A DNA stretch of 64,000 nucleotides from an uncultured Porphyromonadaceae bacterium (GCA_946410185.1 CAMJZI010000001.1:1-64000), one strand, 5' to 3'. Positions 22,090 to 33,643 are shown, numbered from the stretch's first letter. Translations and numbers: made by a program. The notes: a model not told the origin generated them from the sequence alone.

Positions 22090-23610
22090 ATGATAGACTT
22101 CACTCCATTTGTTCGCAGCCACTTTATGGCGCGCCTGCAACAGCAGGTACGTTACATCAGCCATGCCGATGCTGTGCAACAGGGCGAGTTGGTGCGCTTG
22201 ATTGAGAAAGCGGCACTGACACGCATCGGGCGCAAGTATGACTTTTCTTCTATCAGGACCTACAAGCAGTTCGCATCCAGGCTGCCGCTGTATAGCTATG
22301 AGGACCTTAAACCCCACATCTTGCGCATGGTTAACGGGGCTAAGGACGAGTTGTGGCCTGGACAATGCTTCAATTTCGCACAGTCGTCGGGCACTAGCGA
22401 CGGACGCAGCAAGTACATCCCCATCACCCGCGAGTCTTTCCAGTGGAACCACTACCAGGGTGCAAGCGACGTGGTGTCACACTACTTGAACCTGAATCCC
22501 GAGAGCCGCATCTTTGCTGGCAAAGCATTCATCTTGGGTGGCAGTTTTGCCAACAACCTGCAGGTGCCGCGAGGCGTCAGGGTAGGGGACCTGAGCGCTA
22601 ATCTCATCGAGAACATGAACCCGCTGGCCAACCTGGCGCGCATTCCAAGCAAGCAGGTGGCACTGCTCGAGAACTGGGCCGAGAAACTGCCTCGACTGGT
22701 CGATGCCAGCATCCATGCCAACGTGACCAACCTGAGCGGTGTCCCCTCGTGGTTCCTGACCGTACTCAAAGAGGTGCTCAACAAGACGGGCAAGTCATGC
22801 ATCCATGACGTATGGCCCAACCTGGAGGTGTTCTTCCATGGCGGCATCGCCTTTGGACCCTACAGGAAGCAATATGAAGAAATGTGCGACATGGGCAAGA
22901 TGCACTTCCTGGACACTTACAATGCCAGCGAAGGCTTCTTTGCCGTGCAGAGCGACTGGCAGAGCGAGGCGATGTTGCTGCTGCTCGACACAGGCGTGTT
23001 CTATGAATTCCTGCCCGTCGAGGACAGTGACAGCGACACACCCGAGGTCTATCCCATTTGGGAAATCGAGGCCGGGCGCACCTATGAACTCATCATCACT
23101 GCTGCCAACGGCCTGTGGCGCTACCGCCTGGGCGACACGGTGACCATCGAGCAACTCAACCCCGTCAAGCTCACTATTGCTGGCCGCACACACAGTTTTA
23201 TCAACGCATTTGGCGAGGAATTGATGGTGCATAACGCCGACAAGGCCATTGAATTGACCGAACAGGAAACCGGGTGCAGAATCCTAAATTACACGGCAGC
23301 ACCTGTCTATGCCCACGGCAGCAAGAGCGGTCACCACCAGTGGCTTATCGAATTTGCCACCCAACCCGCCGACAAGGCCGTCTTCATGCAGTTGCTGGAT
23401 CAGCACCTGCGCGAGGCAAACAGCGACTATGACGCCAAGCGCACCGACGACATCTTCCTGGTCATGCCCACGCTCGTCATCGCTCCCACTGGCTTGTTTG
23501 ACCGCTGGCTGGCAACTACAGGCAAGCTGGGCGGACAGCGCAAAGTCCCACGATTGAGCAACAACCGCGACATCATCGACCAGATGCTGGAACTCATCAA
23601 AACACAGTAA
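22090..23610 (+). CDS. GH3 auxin-responsive promoter family (acyl-adenylating) protein
   Basis: FAQSSGTSDGRSKYIPIT, FLDTYNASEGFFAVQSDW, LWRYRLGDTV motifs. Confidence 0.88.
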   Translation: MIDFTPFVRSHFMARLQQQVRYISHADAVQQGELVRLIEKAALTRIGRKYDFSSIRTYKQFASRLPLYSYEDLKPHILRMVNGAKDELWPGQCFNFAQSSGTSDGRSKYIPITRESFQWNHYQGASDVVSHYLNLNPESRIFAGKAFILGGSFANNLQVPRGVRVGDLSANLIENMNPLANLARIPSKQVALLENWAEKLPRLVDASIHANVTNLSGVPSWFLTVLKEVLNKTGKSCIHDVWPNLEVFFHGGIAFGPYRKQYEEMCDMGKMHFLDTYNASEGFFAVQSDWQSEAMLLLLDTGVFYEFLPVEDSDSDTPEVYPIWEIEAGRTYELIITAANGLWRYRLGDTVTIEQLNPVKLTIAGRTHSFINAFGEELMVHNADKAIELTEQETGCRILNYTAAPVYAHGSKSGHHQWLIEFATQPADKAVFMQLLDQHLREANSDYDAKRTDDIFLVMPTLVIAPTGLFDRWLATTGKLGGQRKVPRLSNNRDIIDQMLELIKTQ

Positions 23611-23625
23611 CAACACGATTCTACC

Positions 23626-25584
23626 ATGTGGAAAAAAATCCTTCATTGTAACATTGGCGCCGCCATCGCCAATATGCTGGTGGCCTATCTCGTCTTCATG
23701 CTTTCGCGTGTGGCCTTTTTCGTCGAGAACTGGTCCACGTTTGCTCCTCACGCCACCTGGCAATCGATATGCAATGCGTTTCATGGAGCTCTGATCTTTG
23801 ACACATCGGCGCTACTCTATATCAACAGCGTCTATCTGGCCCTCATGCTGCTGCCCTTGCGTCTCAAGGAGAAGCCTGGCTTCCACAAGGGGCTCAGGTG
23901 GCTCTTTGTGGTGACCAACGCTGTGGGCGTGGCAAGCAACCTCATGGATTCGGTGTTCTTTCAATACACCGGGCGCCGATCCACCATATCGGTGTTCAGC
24001 GAGTTTTCCAACGAGAACAACATTGCATCCATCATCCTGACCGAGGCGCTCCGCCACTGGTATCTTGTGGTGGTGTTCATCGTGCTGGTCTTGATACTGT
24101 GGCGGTGTTTTACCCAGCCCCGCCGCGAGGTGTACCCGTCCCGCCTGTCCTATTACTTGACACAATCAGTCGCCCTGCTGGTCATGGTGCCGCTGGCCAT
24201 TGTAGGCATCCGCGGCAGCACCTCGGCTGGCACACGGCCCATCACCATCATCAATGCCAACGAGTTTGTTGACCGCCCGGTCGAGGCGTCACTGGTGCTC
24301 AACACGCCGTTCTCGATGATACGCAGCATTGGCAAGAAAGTGTTCATCACTCCCGAGTACATGACAAACGAGCAGATGGAATCAATCTACAGCCCTGTCC
24401 ACAGCCATCCTGTCGTCGATTCATTGAGCCATCCTGGCAAGAATGTGGTCATCCTCATCGTCGAGAGCATGGGCAAGGTGAACATTGGGTCATTCAACCC
24501 TGATATGGACGGAGGAAAATTCAAGGGATACATGCCCTTTATCGACAGCTTGATTCCCAAGTCTCTCACCTACAAGTATAGCTATGCCAACGGACGCATC
24601 AGCATGGACGCGATGCCGTCGCTGCTGTCGGGACTGCCCATGATGGTTGAGCCGTTCTTCCTCACCCCAGCCTCACTCAACGACCTGGAAGGCCTGCCCA
24701 AGATGCTGAGCCGCATGGGCTACCATAGCGCGTTTTTCCACGGGGCACACAACAGGTCGATGAGTTTCAACTCCTTTGCCCACGCGGTGGGCTACCAGCG
24801 CTATTACGGCCTTGACGAGTATTGCCAATCACCCAAATACGGGGGTATGGACGACTGGGACGGCAAGTGGGCGATATGGGACGAACCGTTCCTGCAGTTC
24901 TCGCTCGACAACATCAATGGCATGCAGGAGCCGTTCCTGGCCACCGTGTTCACCGCTTCGTCCCATCACCCCTTTAACCTGCCTGAACAATACAGGGATT
25001 CGCTCAAGGAGGAGGGCGGCATGCCCATCTACAAGTGCGTGCGCTATGCCGACTTGTCGCTGCGCCGTTTCTTTGAGCAGGCAAGCAAGCAGCCGTGGTA
25101 CAACAACACCATCTTTGTCATTGTTGCCGACCACACCAATAACAATAACCGTGAACTCTATCTGACCGATCTGGGCTGGTACAGTATTCCCATCATTTTC
25201 TTCACCCCCGACGGCTCCATCGCACCGGCTATGCGCGACGACATCATCGCCCAGCAGACCGATGTGACTCCCACCTTGCTGCACATGCTGGGCTATGACA
25301 AGCCCTACCTGGCCTTCGGCTTTGACCTGCTGTCGGCCGATCCGTCCAGCACCTGGGCATTCAGCTACAACTCAGGTGTCTATCAGCTTGTCAAGGGGGA
25401 CTTGATGCTTCAATTCAACGGTACTAAGACCACTGCGGTTTACCGCTTCAAGACCGACCTGCTGCTCAAGAACAACCTTGTAGGCCAGCTGCCAGAGCAA
25501 CAGCCAATGGAACAGCTGTTGAAAGCCATCATACAGCAGTACATGTCACGCATGAACGAGAACCGTCTGCTTCCTGACCGGTAA
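23626..25584 (+). CDS. LTA synthase family sulfatase/phosphoglycerol transferase-like membrane protein
   Basis: N-terminal TM segments, VVILIVESMGKVN, NGRISMDAMPSLLSGLP, FHGAHNRSMSF, IFVIVADHTNNNN. Confidence 0.9.
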   Translation: MWKKILHCNIGAAIANMLVAYLVFMLSRVAFFVENWSTFAPHATWQSICNAFHGALIFDTSALLYINSVYLALMLLPLRLKEKPGFHKGLRWLFVVTNAVGVASNLMDSVFFQYTGRRSTISVFSEFSNENNIASIILTEALRHWYLVVVFIVLVLILWRCFTQPRREVYPSRLSYYLTQSVALLVMVPLAIVGIRGSTSAGTRPITIINANEFVDRPVEASLVLNTPFSMIRSIGKKVFITPEYMTNEQMESIYSPVHSHPVVDSLSHPGKNVVILIVESMGKVNIGSFNPDMDGGKFKGYMPFIDSLIPKSLTYKYSYANGRISMDAMPSLLSGLPMMVEPFFLTPASLNDLEGLPKMLSRMGYHSAFFHGAHNRSMSFNSFAHAVGYQRYYGLDEYCQSPKYGGMDDWDGKWAIWDEPFLQFSLDNINGMQEPFLATVFTASSHHPFNLPEQYRDSLKEEGGMPIYKCVRYADLSLRRFFEQASKQPWYNNTIFVIVADHTNNNNRELYLTDLGWYSIPIIFFTPDGSIAPAMRDDIIAQQTDVTPTLLHMLGYDKPYLAFGFDLLSADPSSTWAFSYNSGVYQLVKGDLMLQFNGTKTTAVYRFKTDLLLKNNLVGQLPEQQPMEQLLKAIIQQYMSRMNENRLLPDR

Positions 25585-25614
25585 GCTATCCATAGCGCAG
25601 AGAACAATCGCAAA

Positions 25615-25651
25615 AAGGGTCCCGACAATCTCATCGACTGTCAGGACCCTT
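25615..25651. terminator. Terminator hairpin between the LTA synthase-like gene and tRNA-Leu
   Basis: AAGGGTCCCGACA / TGTCAGGACCCTT. Confidence 0.8.
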
Positions 25652-25656
25652 GCTTG

Positions 25657-25741
25657 TGGTGCCCAGGGCGGGACTCGAACCCGCACACCTTGCGGCACAC
25701 GCACCTGAAACGTGCGCGTCTACCAATTCCGCCACCTGGGC
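25657..25741 (-). tRNA. tRNA-Leu(CAG)
   Basis: Reverse complement GCCCAGGTGGCGGAATTGGTAGACGCGCACGTTTCAGGTGCGTGTGCCGCAAGGTGTGCGGGTTCGAGTCCCGCCCTGGGCACCA; stem CACGT/GCGTG, loop TTCAGGT, CCA encoded. Confidence 0.95.
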
Positions 25742-25908
25742 ATTAGGTTGGGCGCTTAACGTTTTGCGTTTAGCGGTGCAAAGGTAGTACTTTTTTTTAA
25801 TATACAAGTGATTTGACAAAAAAAATGCGCAAAAAACGCACTTTTCTCTTCTTTCGAGCCATCCAGAATACCATCAGAGCCCTTGTCACGAGCTAAAAAA
25901 CAATGCCC

Positions 25909-28005
25909 TTAACGCAGGCTATTGCGACGGCGTTTGGACTTGGCATCGTTATACTTGTCACCCGTATAGGTGTTGTTGAATCCGGTGCCGAACTCGTCCT
26001 CCTCTTCTTCACCTTCCTCGCCAGGACGCTGGTCTTGCTTCTTCTCTACCTTGTTCTTGGCCTGCTCGGGCTTATTGTGCTTGATTTCATCGGGTTTCTG
26101 CAAGTCAAGAGCCGTCTCATAGATATTCCAGCTCTCGTCAAGGTCCCAGTTGCGGCGCAGTCGCAATTTTTTGGGATAATAATAAACCTCCTCGGGTTGC
26201 AGGTGTTGCTTATAGTTACCTGTATCCCACTTGCCATTGCCGTTGCCGTCGATAGTCAAACGGATGAAATAGGAACCTGGATTGACGTTGAGAAATTCAA
26301 ACGCTCCGTTCTTGACCTGAGCGATGCGCTCCACCTTTTCATTTGTTGACAATAGTTCAACAAAGGCGTTGCCCTTGACATTGACCTTGAAGTAAACGTT
26401 GGCATACTCTTCCAGCGGTTTTACCGACAGCTCCCGGCTTAACTTACTGTTATACAATCCATAAACCGACGTGACGGCGGCACTGTCGATAGTGAGCCGG
26501 TAGATGGAGTCGGGCTGGGTGGCGACAGGCAGCCAGTAGCGCATGGGGTTGTAATCATCCACTGGCTTGATGCACGGCACGGGCAGAGTAACAGGCACCC
26601 ACAACGTGTCGCGCTTGATCTCGAAGTGCACGCCTCTGGGATTGATCGAAGCGATGGGCGCATCAAACTTGAGGATAATCGAGTCTCCGATATCCATCTG
26701 AACCCCTTTGGCCAGATCCATTTTAAGCTTGGGTATCTCGTTGGGATCGACACGCTGCAATTCTTTCAGTTCTTCTTGCTCACCTTCATCAAGTTCCTTG
26801 CCTTGGGCTACGGCATTTTCCTGTTTCTCGAGCAGTTGAGTCAACCGCTTGGCACGTTCCTCGCGCTCCTTGGCTTTCTTCTCTTCTTCCTTGACCTGGG
26901 CATTGGGCTTGCGGTAGCCAAAACGCACGGTGTCGGTCACCTGAACCAGCCTGTCGGCCGAATCTGAGCGCAGATAGGTCATCGCCACAACGATGGTGTC
27001 GCACTTGATCATCGCCGAGTCGGTAATCCAGTAAATCAACGAATCGTTGGCGCTCGTGCGCTCCACACGGCACCAGTCGGACCGATGCTCGGCAGGACGC
27101 AATACCTGCATCAACGGCAAGGTGTCGTTAGGCGCACCAAACAGCACGTTAAGTTTATTGTCGGACGGACGGCCTGTCTGCTTGACGTAATGTGAACGAT
27201 AACCCTCATTAAACATGCACAGCAGCAGGTTGTTGGGCAAGCACAGGGTATGGGTAGCCTCTATCACGGTATCGATGCGGTGATCAAAGGTGAAGATGGT
27301 GTCCTGCGAGGTGTATTGCTGGGTCGTTGGGGTGATGATGGTATCCAGGAATGCAATGTCCTCGGTACGGGCCATGCGGTAATCGCCGTCCACATCATTG
27401 AGGGCGAAAACATGGTAGTTGCCCGGCTTGAGGTTGCGAATCGTGAACTTGCCGAGGTCGTTCGTGCGGCTCACACGAGACAGGGGAACGTGGGTAAACG
27501 CCGTGTCGTCAAGGTTGCTGTGCAATCCCACTATCACATGCTGCATGGGCTCCAGGTCATCGGCTTTTAACACTATTCCCGACACTGCCAGGGTATCAAT
27601 CTGGTCGCCTGTCGAGAATGCAAACGTGTATCCTTCAAGCTGATTGCTCTCGTTGTTGTCCTCGATGGCATTAGAGAAATCTATGACATAGGTCGTGTTC
27701 TCCTCCAATTCGTCACGAAACTCGACTGTCACCTTCTTGCCCACAGTGCGGATGAGCGGCATGGTCTTGGGGGCCGGTGAAATGATGACTTTTTTTTGCT
27801 GGTCCTTGATATTGACAATCTCGTCGAATGTGATTTCCACCTTGTTCCCCTTGAAGTTGAGCGCACCTGGCTCGGGCGATGACTTGACCACGCGGGGTGG
27901 GGTATAGTCACGCGGGCCGCCCTCGGGCGAGCCGATGCTGGCACAGGCCACGAGCAGCAAGCCCATGACCAATGCCATCAACCCATATTTCCAGCGGTTC
28001 AACAT
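25909..28005 (-). CDS. Ig-like (Big_5-type) domain lipoprotein
   Basis: Lipobox VACASIGSPEGGPRDYTPPRVVKSSPEPGALNFKGNKVEITFDE; start at MLNRWKYG. Confidence 0.8.
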   Translation of the reverse strand: MLNRWKYGLMALVMGLLLVACASIGSPEGGPRDYTPPRVVKSSPEPGALNFKGNKVEITFDEIVNIKDQQKKVIISPAPKTMPLIRTVGKKVTVEFRDELEENTTYVIDFSNAIEDNNESNQLEGYTFAFSTGDQIDTLAVSGIVLKADDLEPMQHVIVGLHSNLDDTAFTHVPLSRVSRTNDLGKFTIRNLKPGNYHVFALNDVDGDYRMARTEDIAFLDTIITPTTQQYTSQDTIFTFDHRIDTVIEATHTLCLPNNLLLCMFNEGYRSHYVKQTGRPSDNKLNVLFGAPNDTLPLMQVLRPAEHRSDWCRVERTSANDSLIYWITDSAMIKCDTIVVAMTYLRSDSADRLVQVTDTVRFGYRKPNAQVKEEEKKAKEREERAKRLTQLLEKQENAVAQGKELDEGEQEELKELQRVDPNEIPKLKMDLAKGVQMDIGDSIILKFDAPIASINPRGVHFEIKRDTLWVPVTLPVPCIKPVDDYNPMRYWLPVATQPDSIYRLTIDSAAVTSVYGLYNSKLSRELSVKPLEEYANVYFKVNVKGNAFVELLSTNEKVERIAQVKNGAFEFLNVNPGSYFIRLTIDGNGNGKWDTGNYKQHLQPEEVYYYPKKLRLRRNWDLDESWNIYETALDLQKPDEIKHNKPEQAKNKVEKKQDQRPGEEGEEEEDEFGTGFNNTYTGDKYNDAKSKRRRNSLR

Positions 28006-28077
28006 TTGGCCTGCAAAGTTAATGATTTTATCAATCTCCAACAAATAATACTTCCCTGGTAAATCGCTTGATAGCCA

Positions 28078-29088
28078 TCAGGAATGATTCATGAGCAACT
28101 GGCGGGCCAGGGTTAAGGCCTGTGCTCGGGCAGGCTTCCCCGTGGGCGTATAGGGCAATTCAGGCACCATGAGCACATGTTTGGGGCAGGCATACCGGGG
28201 CAATACCCGACGGCATTTTTCAAGAATTTCGGCGACATTTGCCTCTGCACCCTGCACGAGCATCACCACGATTTCGCCGTATTTTGCATCAGGACACTTG
28301 GTGATGAAAAAAGGGCGGCTCAGGTGGGACGCCAAAACTTTCTCGACCTGCTCGATATGGATTTTAACACCACCTGAATTTATCACGTTGTCGATGCGGC
28401 CCAGCACTCTGAAGCGCTGGGTGCCAGGTTCCATTTCCACCACGTCATGAGTTACAAGCCGCTGTGGACACAGATGCGGGGCATCGATCATCAAGCAATT
28501 GTCGGCATCGACACCGACGGTGACTCCGGGCATTGGGCTAAACCATGAAGAGGCCTCCTTGCCGCTCACGCGGCGCAGGGCAATGTGAGACAACGTCTCG
28601 GTCATACCATAACTGTGCCAAATGGCGTTTTCAAAACCGTGCAGCTGCTCTTCCAACTCCGTTTCAAGCGGTCCTCCGCCAATGATGATGTGGCGAATAT
28701 GGCTCAGAATTTGGCGCTCACGTGGCACCTGCAGGCTGCAGTAAACCTGCATGGGCACCATAGCGGCAAAATCGAGATTTTTCCCCATTTCATCGACAAA
28801 ACCGGGCATCGACAGGGGGTGGCTCGAGGCAGGAACAACCATCAATTTCAGGTTGCGCTCAATGGCCCTGACCACCATCATCTTGCCGGCGATGTAATCC
28901 ACGCTCATGCACAGCAGGGCTGTGTCACCCTGCTTCAAGCCCAGGAAATCACAAGTGGTGCGTGCACTGGCCAGCATGCGGTGTTTCTCGACATGCATGA
29001 CCTTGGGCATACCTGTCGAGCCGCTCGTTGTCACCTCGATGGTGGAAGCGGCATCGTGCCATTGCTCGATGAATTCATCAACGGTCAT
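28078..29088 (-). CDS. menE: o-Succinylbenzoate-CoA ligase
   Basis: AMP-binding motif TSGSTGMPKVM, GGPLETELEEQLHG, in the men operon. Confidence 0.9.
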   Translation of the reverse strand: MTVDEFIEQWHDAASTIEVTTSGSTGMPKVMHVEKHRMLASARTTCDFLGLKQGDTALLCMSVDYIAGKMMVVRAIERNLKLMVVPASSHPLSMPGFVDEMGKNLDFAAMVPMQVYCSLQVPRERQILSHIRHIIIGGGPLETELEEQLHGFENAIWHSYGMTETLSHIALRRVSGKEASSWFSPMPGVTVGVDADNCLMIDAPHLCPQRLVTHDVVEMEPGTQRFRVLGRIDNVINSGGVKIHIEQVEKVLASHLSRPFFITKCPDAKYGEIVVMLVQGAEANVAEILEKCRRVLPRYACPKHVLMVPELPYTPTGKPARAQALTLARQLLMNHS

Positions 29089-30128
29089 GGCTGATACCAG
29101 AGTTTTTCGCCACGAATGGCAATGGGAACCGTGTCGATATTGTCGGTAAACAACTGGCCCGTGCCAAGACCCTGAGGCATGGTGATGCCAGGGCCATAGA
29201 CCTCGGCAGCAAGGTGGGCAATGGCATTAAGCCCCACGTTACTCTCCAGCGCACTGGTAATCCATGAACCTATACCACGTTCCCGGGCCAAGCTTATCCA
29301 CTCCCGGCATCCGGACAAGCCCCCGTGCAACGAGGGCTTGAGAATGATGTAATGGGGGCGTATCGTATCCAGCAAGTGGCATTTTTGCTCAGGGCTGTTG
29401 ATGCCTATGAGTTCCTCGTCGAGAGCAATCGGCAATGGCGAAACTTGGCACAGGTGAGCCATCTCCTGCCACTGTCCAGCCTTGATGGGCTGCTCGATAG
29501 AGTGGATGTCGTTGGCTGCCAACTGATGCAGCCTGTCCAATGCCTCACCAGGTGAGAACGCGCCATTGGCATCAACCCGCAACTCGATGCGGTCACTGCC
29601 ATAACGGTCGCGCAATCGGCGAATCAACGCGATTTCATCGGCAAAATCAATCGCTCCGATCTTGATTTTCACACATGAGAAACCCTGGGCGAGCTTCTGC
29701 TCCAAGCGGCTAGCCATCGTGTCAAAATCTCCCATCCACACCAGTCCATTGATGGGAATACCTTCCTCGCCACGGGCAAACGGGGTGCAAGACAACGCTG
29801 TGCTTCCTCCTGCATGCAGCTGCTTCCAGGCTGTTTCCAGGCCAAAAAGCATCGACGGGCAATCACGCAACATGTCCACATCAATGCCGCCGCGGTTGCA
29901 CACCTCGTCACTGTGGCGGCGCAATACAGCGTCATAGTCGGGCAGGTCGTCGCAACTGAGCCGCGGCAACGGGGCGCACTCTCCCACACCCTCGATTCCC
30001 GGATGGTCGTCGCTGGTGAGCCTGACAAAACGGCTCTCACGGGTGCGGTAAATGCCTCGCGAGGTGCCCGCTGGCTCCTTGAAATGGAATGTGCGGGTTG
30101 TGATATCGATGTGGTAACGACTCATCAA
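29085..30128 (-). CDS. menC: o-Succinylbenzoate synthase
   Basis: Enolase-superfamily motifs [22 protein letters not shown]; men operon. Confidence 0.92.
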   Translation of the reverse strand: MMSRYHIDITTRTFHFKEPAGTSRGIYRTRESRFVRLTSDDHPGIEGVGECAPLPRLSCDDLPDYDAVLRRHSDEVCNRGGIDVDMLRDCPSMLFGLETAWKQLHAGGSTALSCTPFARGEEGIPINGLVWMGDFDTMASRLEQKLAQGFSCVKIKIGAIDFADEIALIRRLRDRYGSDRIELRVDANGAFSPGEALDRLHQLAANDIHSIEQPIKAGQWQEMAHLCQVSPLPIALDEELIGINSPEQKCHLLDTIRPHYIILKPSLHGGLSGCREWISLARERGIGSWITSALESNVGLNAIAHLAAEVYGPGITMPQGLGTGQLFTDNIDTVPIAIRGEKLWYQP

Positions 30129-30952
30129 GGCAGGTATGGATACTGGTCAAAGTCGGGCTTGCGCTTCTCGAGGAAAGCCTTTCCTCCCTCTTGAGCCTCG
30201 TCCATGCAGTAATACAGCATGGTGCAGTCGCCAGCCAGTTGCTGGATGCCGGCCTGGCCGTCGAGCTCGGCATTGAGGCCCATTTTGATCATGCGCAGGG
30301 CCAGCGGTGAGCGTTCCATCATTGTCTGGGCCCACTCTACACATTCGTCTTCAAGGCGTTCCAGGGGCACCACCTTGTTGACCATGCCCATCTGTTCGGC
30401 CTCGTGGGCAGTGTATTGACGGCAAAGGAACCAGATTTCACGGGCCTTTTTCTGGCCAACGATACGGGCCAGATAAGACGAACCGAAACCTGCGTCAAAC
30501 GAGCCCACCTTGGGACCCGTCTGGCCGAAAATAGCATTCTCGCTGGCAATGGTCAGGTCGCATACCACATGCAAGACATGACCGCCGCCGATGGCATAGC
30601 CGTTGACCATGGCGATGACAGGCTTGGGCAGGCGGCGGATCTGCATCTGCACGTCGAGCACGCTCAAGCGGGGCACTCCCTCGCTGTCCACATAGCCGCC
30701 ACGCCCCTTGACGTGCATGTCGCCACCGGCACAAAAGGCCTTGTCGCCGGCACCGGTGAGCAGTACCACGCGGATGTTGGATGCCTCACGGCAGTGGTTA
30801 AACGCCTGAGACATCTCCAGCGTGGTCAATGGTGTGAAGGCGTTGCGGTATCGCTCGCGGTTGATGGTAATCTTGGCGATGCGGTCGTACTGTTCAAACA
30901 GGATTTCCTTGAAGTCGAATCCCTCAATTTTTTTCCATTCTCTTTTTGCCAT
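30125..30952 (-). CDS. menB: 1,4-Dihydroxy-2-naphthoyl-CoA synthase
   Basis: [52 protein letters not shown]; start at MAKREWKK. Confidence 0.96.
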   Translation of the reverse strand: MAKREWKKIEGFDFKEILFEQYDRIAKITINRERYRNAFTPLTTLEMSQAFNHCREASNIRVVLLTGAGDKAFCAGGDMHVKGRGGYVDSEGVPRLSVLDVQMQIRRLPKPVIAMVNGYAIGGGHVLHVVCDLTIASENAIFGQTGPKVGSFDAGFGSSYLARIVGQKKAREIWFLCRQYTAHEAEQMGMVNKVVPLERLEDECVEWAQTMMERSPLALRMIKMGLNAELDGQAGIQQLAGDCTMLYYCMDEAQEGGKAFLEKRKPDFDQYPYLP

Positions 30953-30965
30953 AATATTTCTTGAT

Positions 30966-32585
30966 TTATTGGTTGCTGATATTGCTGGTGACAACCTCGA
31001 GCAAGCGCGGACGGTCACTGTCGTCCTGTATGAGCCATGTGATGCCGCTATACAGATCCTCACTGCCGTAGGCTGCACGATACGCTATGCCATGCTGTGC
31101 GCAACACCCATCGGCATGGGTCGAATGACCGGCGGCAATCATCGTGTCACGGGCAGGTGAAGCTTCCAGACCTGGCAGTTGGGCAAAGATTCCACCACCA
31201 CCATTGTTCAACAACAGGATGCGCAGGTTACCACCCAGGTTGCTGTTCCACAAGGCATTCTGGTCATAAAAGAAACTTAAATCACCCGTTACACACAGCA
31301 CGCGGTCATCGGTCACCGCGGCACATCCGGCAGCGGCCGAGGTGGTCCCTTCTATGCCGTTCACTCCTCTATTGCAGCACACATGTTGCCGCGCAAACAA
31401 ATTGGCCATGCGAATAGGCTGGCTGTTGGCGAAATGCAGCACAAACGGTTCGCCTGACTCACTGACGGATCGCAATGCCAGTTTCACAGCCAGCATCTGG
31501 GAGAAATCTGGACGAAGGCTGTCTAAATGCATTCTCTCTTGATGAAGTGCCTTGTTCCAACGAAGGGCAAAGGCATTTGCAGCCTTCTTCTCTCCATCAA
31601 GCACACGGCTCAGCGAGTGCAAGGCCACTTGGGGCTCACAATTGATGATCTGGGTCAAATGGCCGAAGGTGTCGTGAATCTCGCCATCGGCACTCACTTG
31701 AGTCATGGGCACACCTTCCAATCGGCGCAAGTATGCCTTGATGCGCTTGCTGACCAATGTACCACCCATATAGATGACGGCATCGGGCACATAATCATCT
31801 TCATGCTCCACCTGTTGCAGCAAGTGGTCAAAGGGTACACCGCCAGCATCGGCCCCTAATGCCTCGACCAGCACAGCAACATGCGACGACAGGCTTTCGA
31901 CGAGTTCTCGTGTAACCACACCGCGTGGCATTTGACCGATGATTAGCATGGGGCGCTGAACATCCTTAAAATGACTGAAAATACCTAAAAGCGCCATTTC
32001 ATCGACCGTTGCGGTCATCGACTTGATGATACGCTCCTGAGGCAAGTGCGGCACCGTGAAGTTGAACAAGGGCTCGTCATAGGGGACATTGATGTGCACC
32101 GGTCCTCCTCGACGGGTGGCCAGCATCGCTTCGTTGGCAAGGCGGTTGCAATGCCAGCGGGTGAGAGCGTCATGAGGCTCCACCAGGTTGACATCCATCA
32201 TCGTGAAACGTGACAAGGCACCCGGCTGGTCAATGGTCTGTCCCATCTGCTGGCCGATGTGGGCCATGGGACGGTCGGCACTGATGACCACCAATGGCAA
32301 ATGACGGTGACGGGCTTCGGCCACGGCAGGTGCCAAATCAAGCAATGCCGTTCCTGAGGTAACTACCACTGCGACAGGCTCCTGCAACTGCTCGGCCATG
32401 CCCAGGGCAAAAAATCCCGCACTGCGCTCATCGGTAACAGGATAGCACTTGACTTGCGGGCACTCATTCAGGTTGTGCACGATGGGCGCATTGCGTGACC
32501 CTGGGCAAACCACAGCATGGCCAATGCCGTGGCCCAACATCACCGAACACATGATGTTAATATTATCCTTGTCGCTATAACTCAT
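30966..32585 (-). CDS. menD: 2-Succinyl-5-enolpyruvyl-6-hydroxy-3-cyclohexene-1-carboxylate synthase
   Basis: ThDP-enzyme layout, [25 protein letters not shown]. Confidence 0.96.
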   Translation of the reverse strand: MSYSDKDNINIMCSVMLGHGIGHAVVCPGSRNAPIVHNLNECPQVKCYPVTDERSAGFFALGMAEQLQEPVAVVVTSGTALLDLAPAVAEARHRHLPLVVISADRPMAHIGQQMGQTIDQPGALSRFTMMDVNLVEPHDALTRWHCNRLANEAMLATRRGGPVHINVPYDEPLFNFTVPHLPQERIIKSMTATVDEMALLGIFSHFKDVQRPMLIIGQMPRGVVTRELVESLSSHVAVLVEALGADAGGVPFDHLLQQVEHEDDYVPDAVIYMGGTLVSKRIKAYLRRLEGVPMTQVSADGEIHDTFGHLTQIINCEPQVALHSLSRVLDGEKKAANAFALRWNKALHQERMHLDSLRPDFSQMLAVKLALRSVSESGEPFVLHFANSQPIRMANLFARQHVCCNRGVNGIEGTTSAAAGCAAVTDDRVLCVTGDLSFFYDQNALWNSNLGGNLRILLLNNGGGGIFAQLPGLEASPARDTMIAAGHSTHADGCCAQHGIAYRAAYGSEDLYSGITWLIQDDSDRPRLLEVVTSNISNQ

Positions 32586-32591
32586 TGTGGT

Positions 32592-33620
32592 TTAATTAAT
32601 TATAGATAACATGGTCTGCATTTTGGCTGCTGTTTCTTCCCACTCCAGCGCTTCCTCGCTCTGTGGCAGGATTCCTCCTCCCGCATAGAGACGGTAACGG
32701 TCGCCAAAAATGCGCATGCAGCGCAATGAAACAAACAGAGCCGTTTCGCCATTCAAATTGAGAGGACCCGAAAAACCGCTGTAATAACCGCGTTCACATG
32801 ACTCATTTTCAAGGATGAACCGATAAGCCTGCTGCTTGGGCAAACCACACACAGCGGGCGTGGGATGCAAACTGTCAAGCACGTCGCCAACATGGGCATC
32901 GGCAGCCAGTGTGAATGAGAAATCGGTGCGCAGATGCACAAGATGGCCTGTGCTGATGGTGTAAGGTGCTGTCATTCTCACATCATCACTGTAGCGGTCA
33001 AGACATTCTTTGATATACTGAGTAACGTAGGCCTGCTCTAGTCTGTTTTTTTCGCTCCATTCAGGCGATGAACCGGCATCACGCATCGTGCCTGCCAGAG
33101 CCATCGTGTGCCATTCATCAGCCTCACGCGATAGCAATACCTCAGGCGTTGCCACGAGCCAGGTGCCGCATTGCGGTGCCGAGAACAGCGTTACAAAAGC
33201 ATCAGGATATCTCCTGCATGCCATGGCAAACAATTCAACAGGCCTTGCCCCACGATGCTCAATATCACTACTGCGCGCAAGCACCAGTTTTTGAATGTCT
33301 GTTGCCGAAAATGTACGATGAAATCGGGAAAAATCGTCATGGTATGCCTCCCTGCCAAGGACTATACCCAATTTGTTTCCACCATCGGTATGGAATGGGA
33401 GATAATCTATTTCCACCAATTCGTCGTAAGAATACTGGCGCACCACATCAGGACGGAGCAAAATAATCGGAGAGTCACTACCGGGGCTGAACGGCGCAAT
33501 CACAAAGCCATGCTCATCACCTATCAAGCGCAACGAGGGCAATGAGGACGACTCACCACTCTGTCCAATCAGCAGGCAATGGCTGGCACAAGGCAAACGA
33601 TATAAGGCAAATGAATCCAA
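32592..33620 (-). CDS. menF: Isochorismate synthase
   Basis: Chorismate-binding motifs HLRTDFSFTLAADAHVGDVLDSLHPTPAVCGLPK, YSGFSGPLN. Confidence 0.9.
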   Translation of the reverse strand: MDSFALYRLPCASHCLLIGQSGESSSLPSLRLIGDEHGFVIAPFSPGSDSPIILLRPDVVRQYSYDELVEIDYLPFHTDGGNKLGIVLGREAYHDDFSRFHRTFSATDIQKLVLARSSDIEHRGARPVELFAMACRRYPDAFVTLFSAPQCGTWLVATPEVLLSREADEWHTMALAGTMRDAGSSPEWSEKNRLEQAYVTQYIKECLDRYSDDVRMTAPYTISTGHLVHLRTDFSFTLAADAHVGDVLDSLHPTPAVCGLPKQQAYRFILENESCERGYYSGFSGPLNLNGETALFVSLRCMRIFGDRYRLYAGGGILPQSEEALEWEETAAKMQTMLSIIN

Positions 33621-33643
33621 TGGTATTAAATGATATATCTATT

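Noticed and set aside
30953-31078. N-terminal extension of the menB ORF overlapping menD
   Set aside because: The overlap lies inside the conserved menD 3' end, and MenB homologues start near MAKREWKK.
25909-33620. Short ATGA-type overlaps in the men operon considered as novel
   Set aside because: Typical translational coupling in a standard menaquinone operon.
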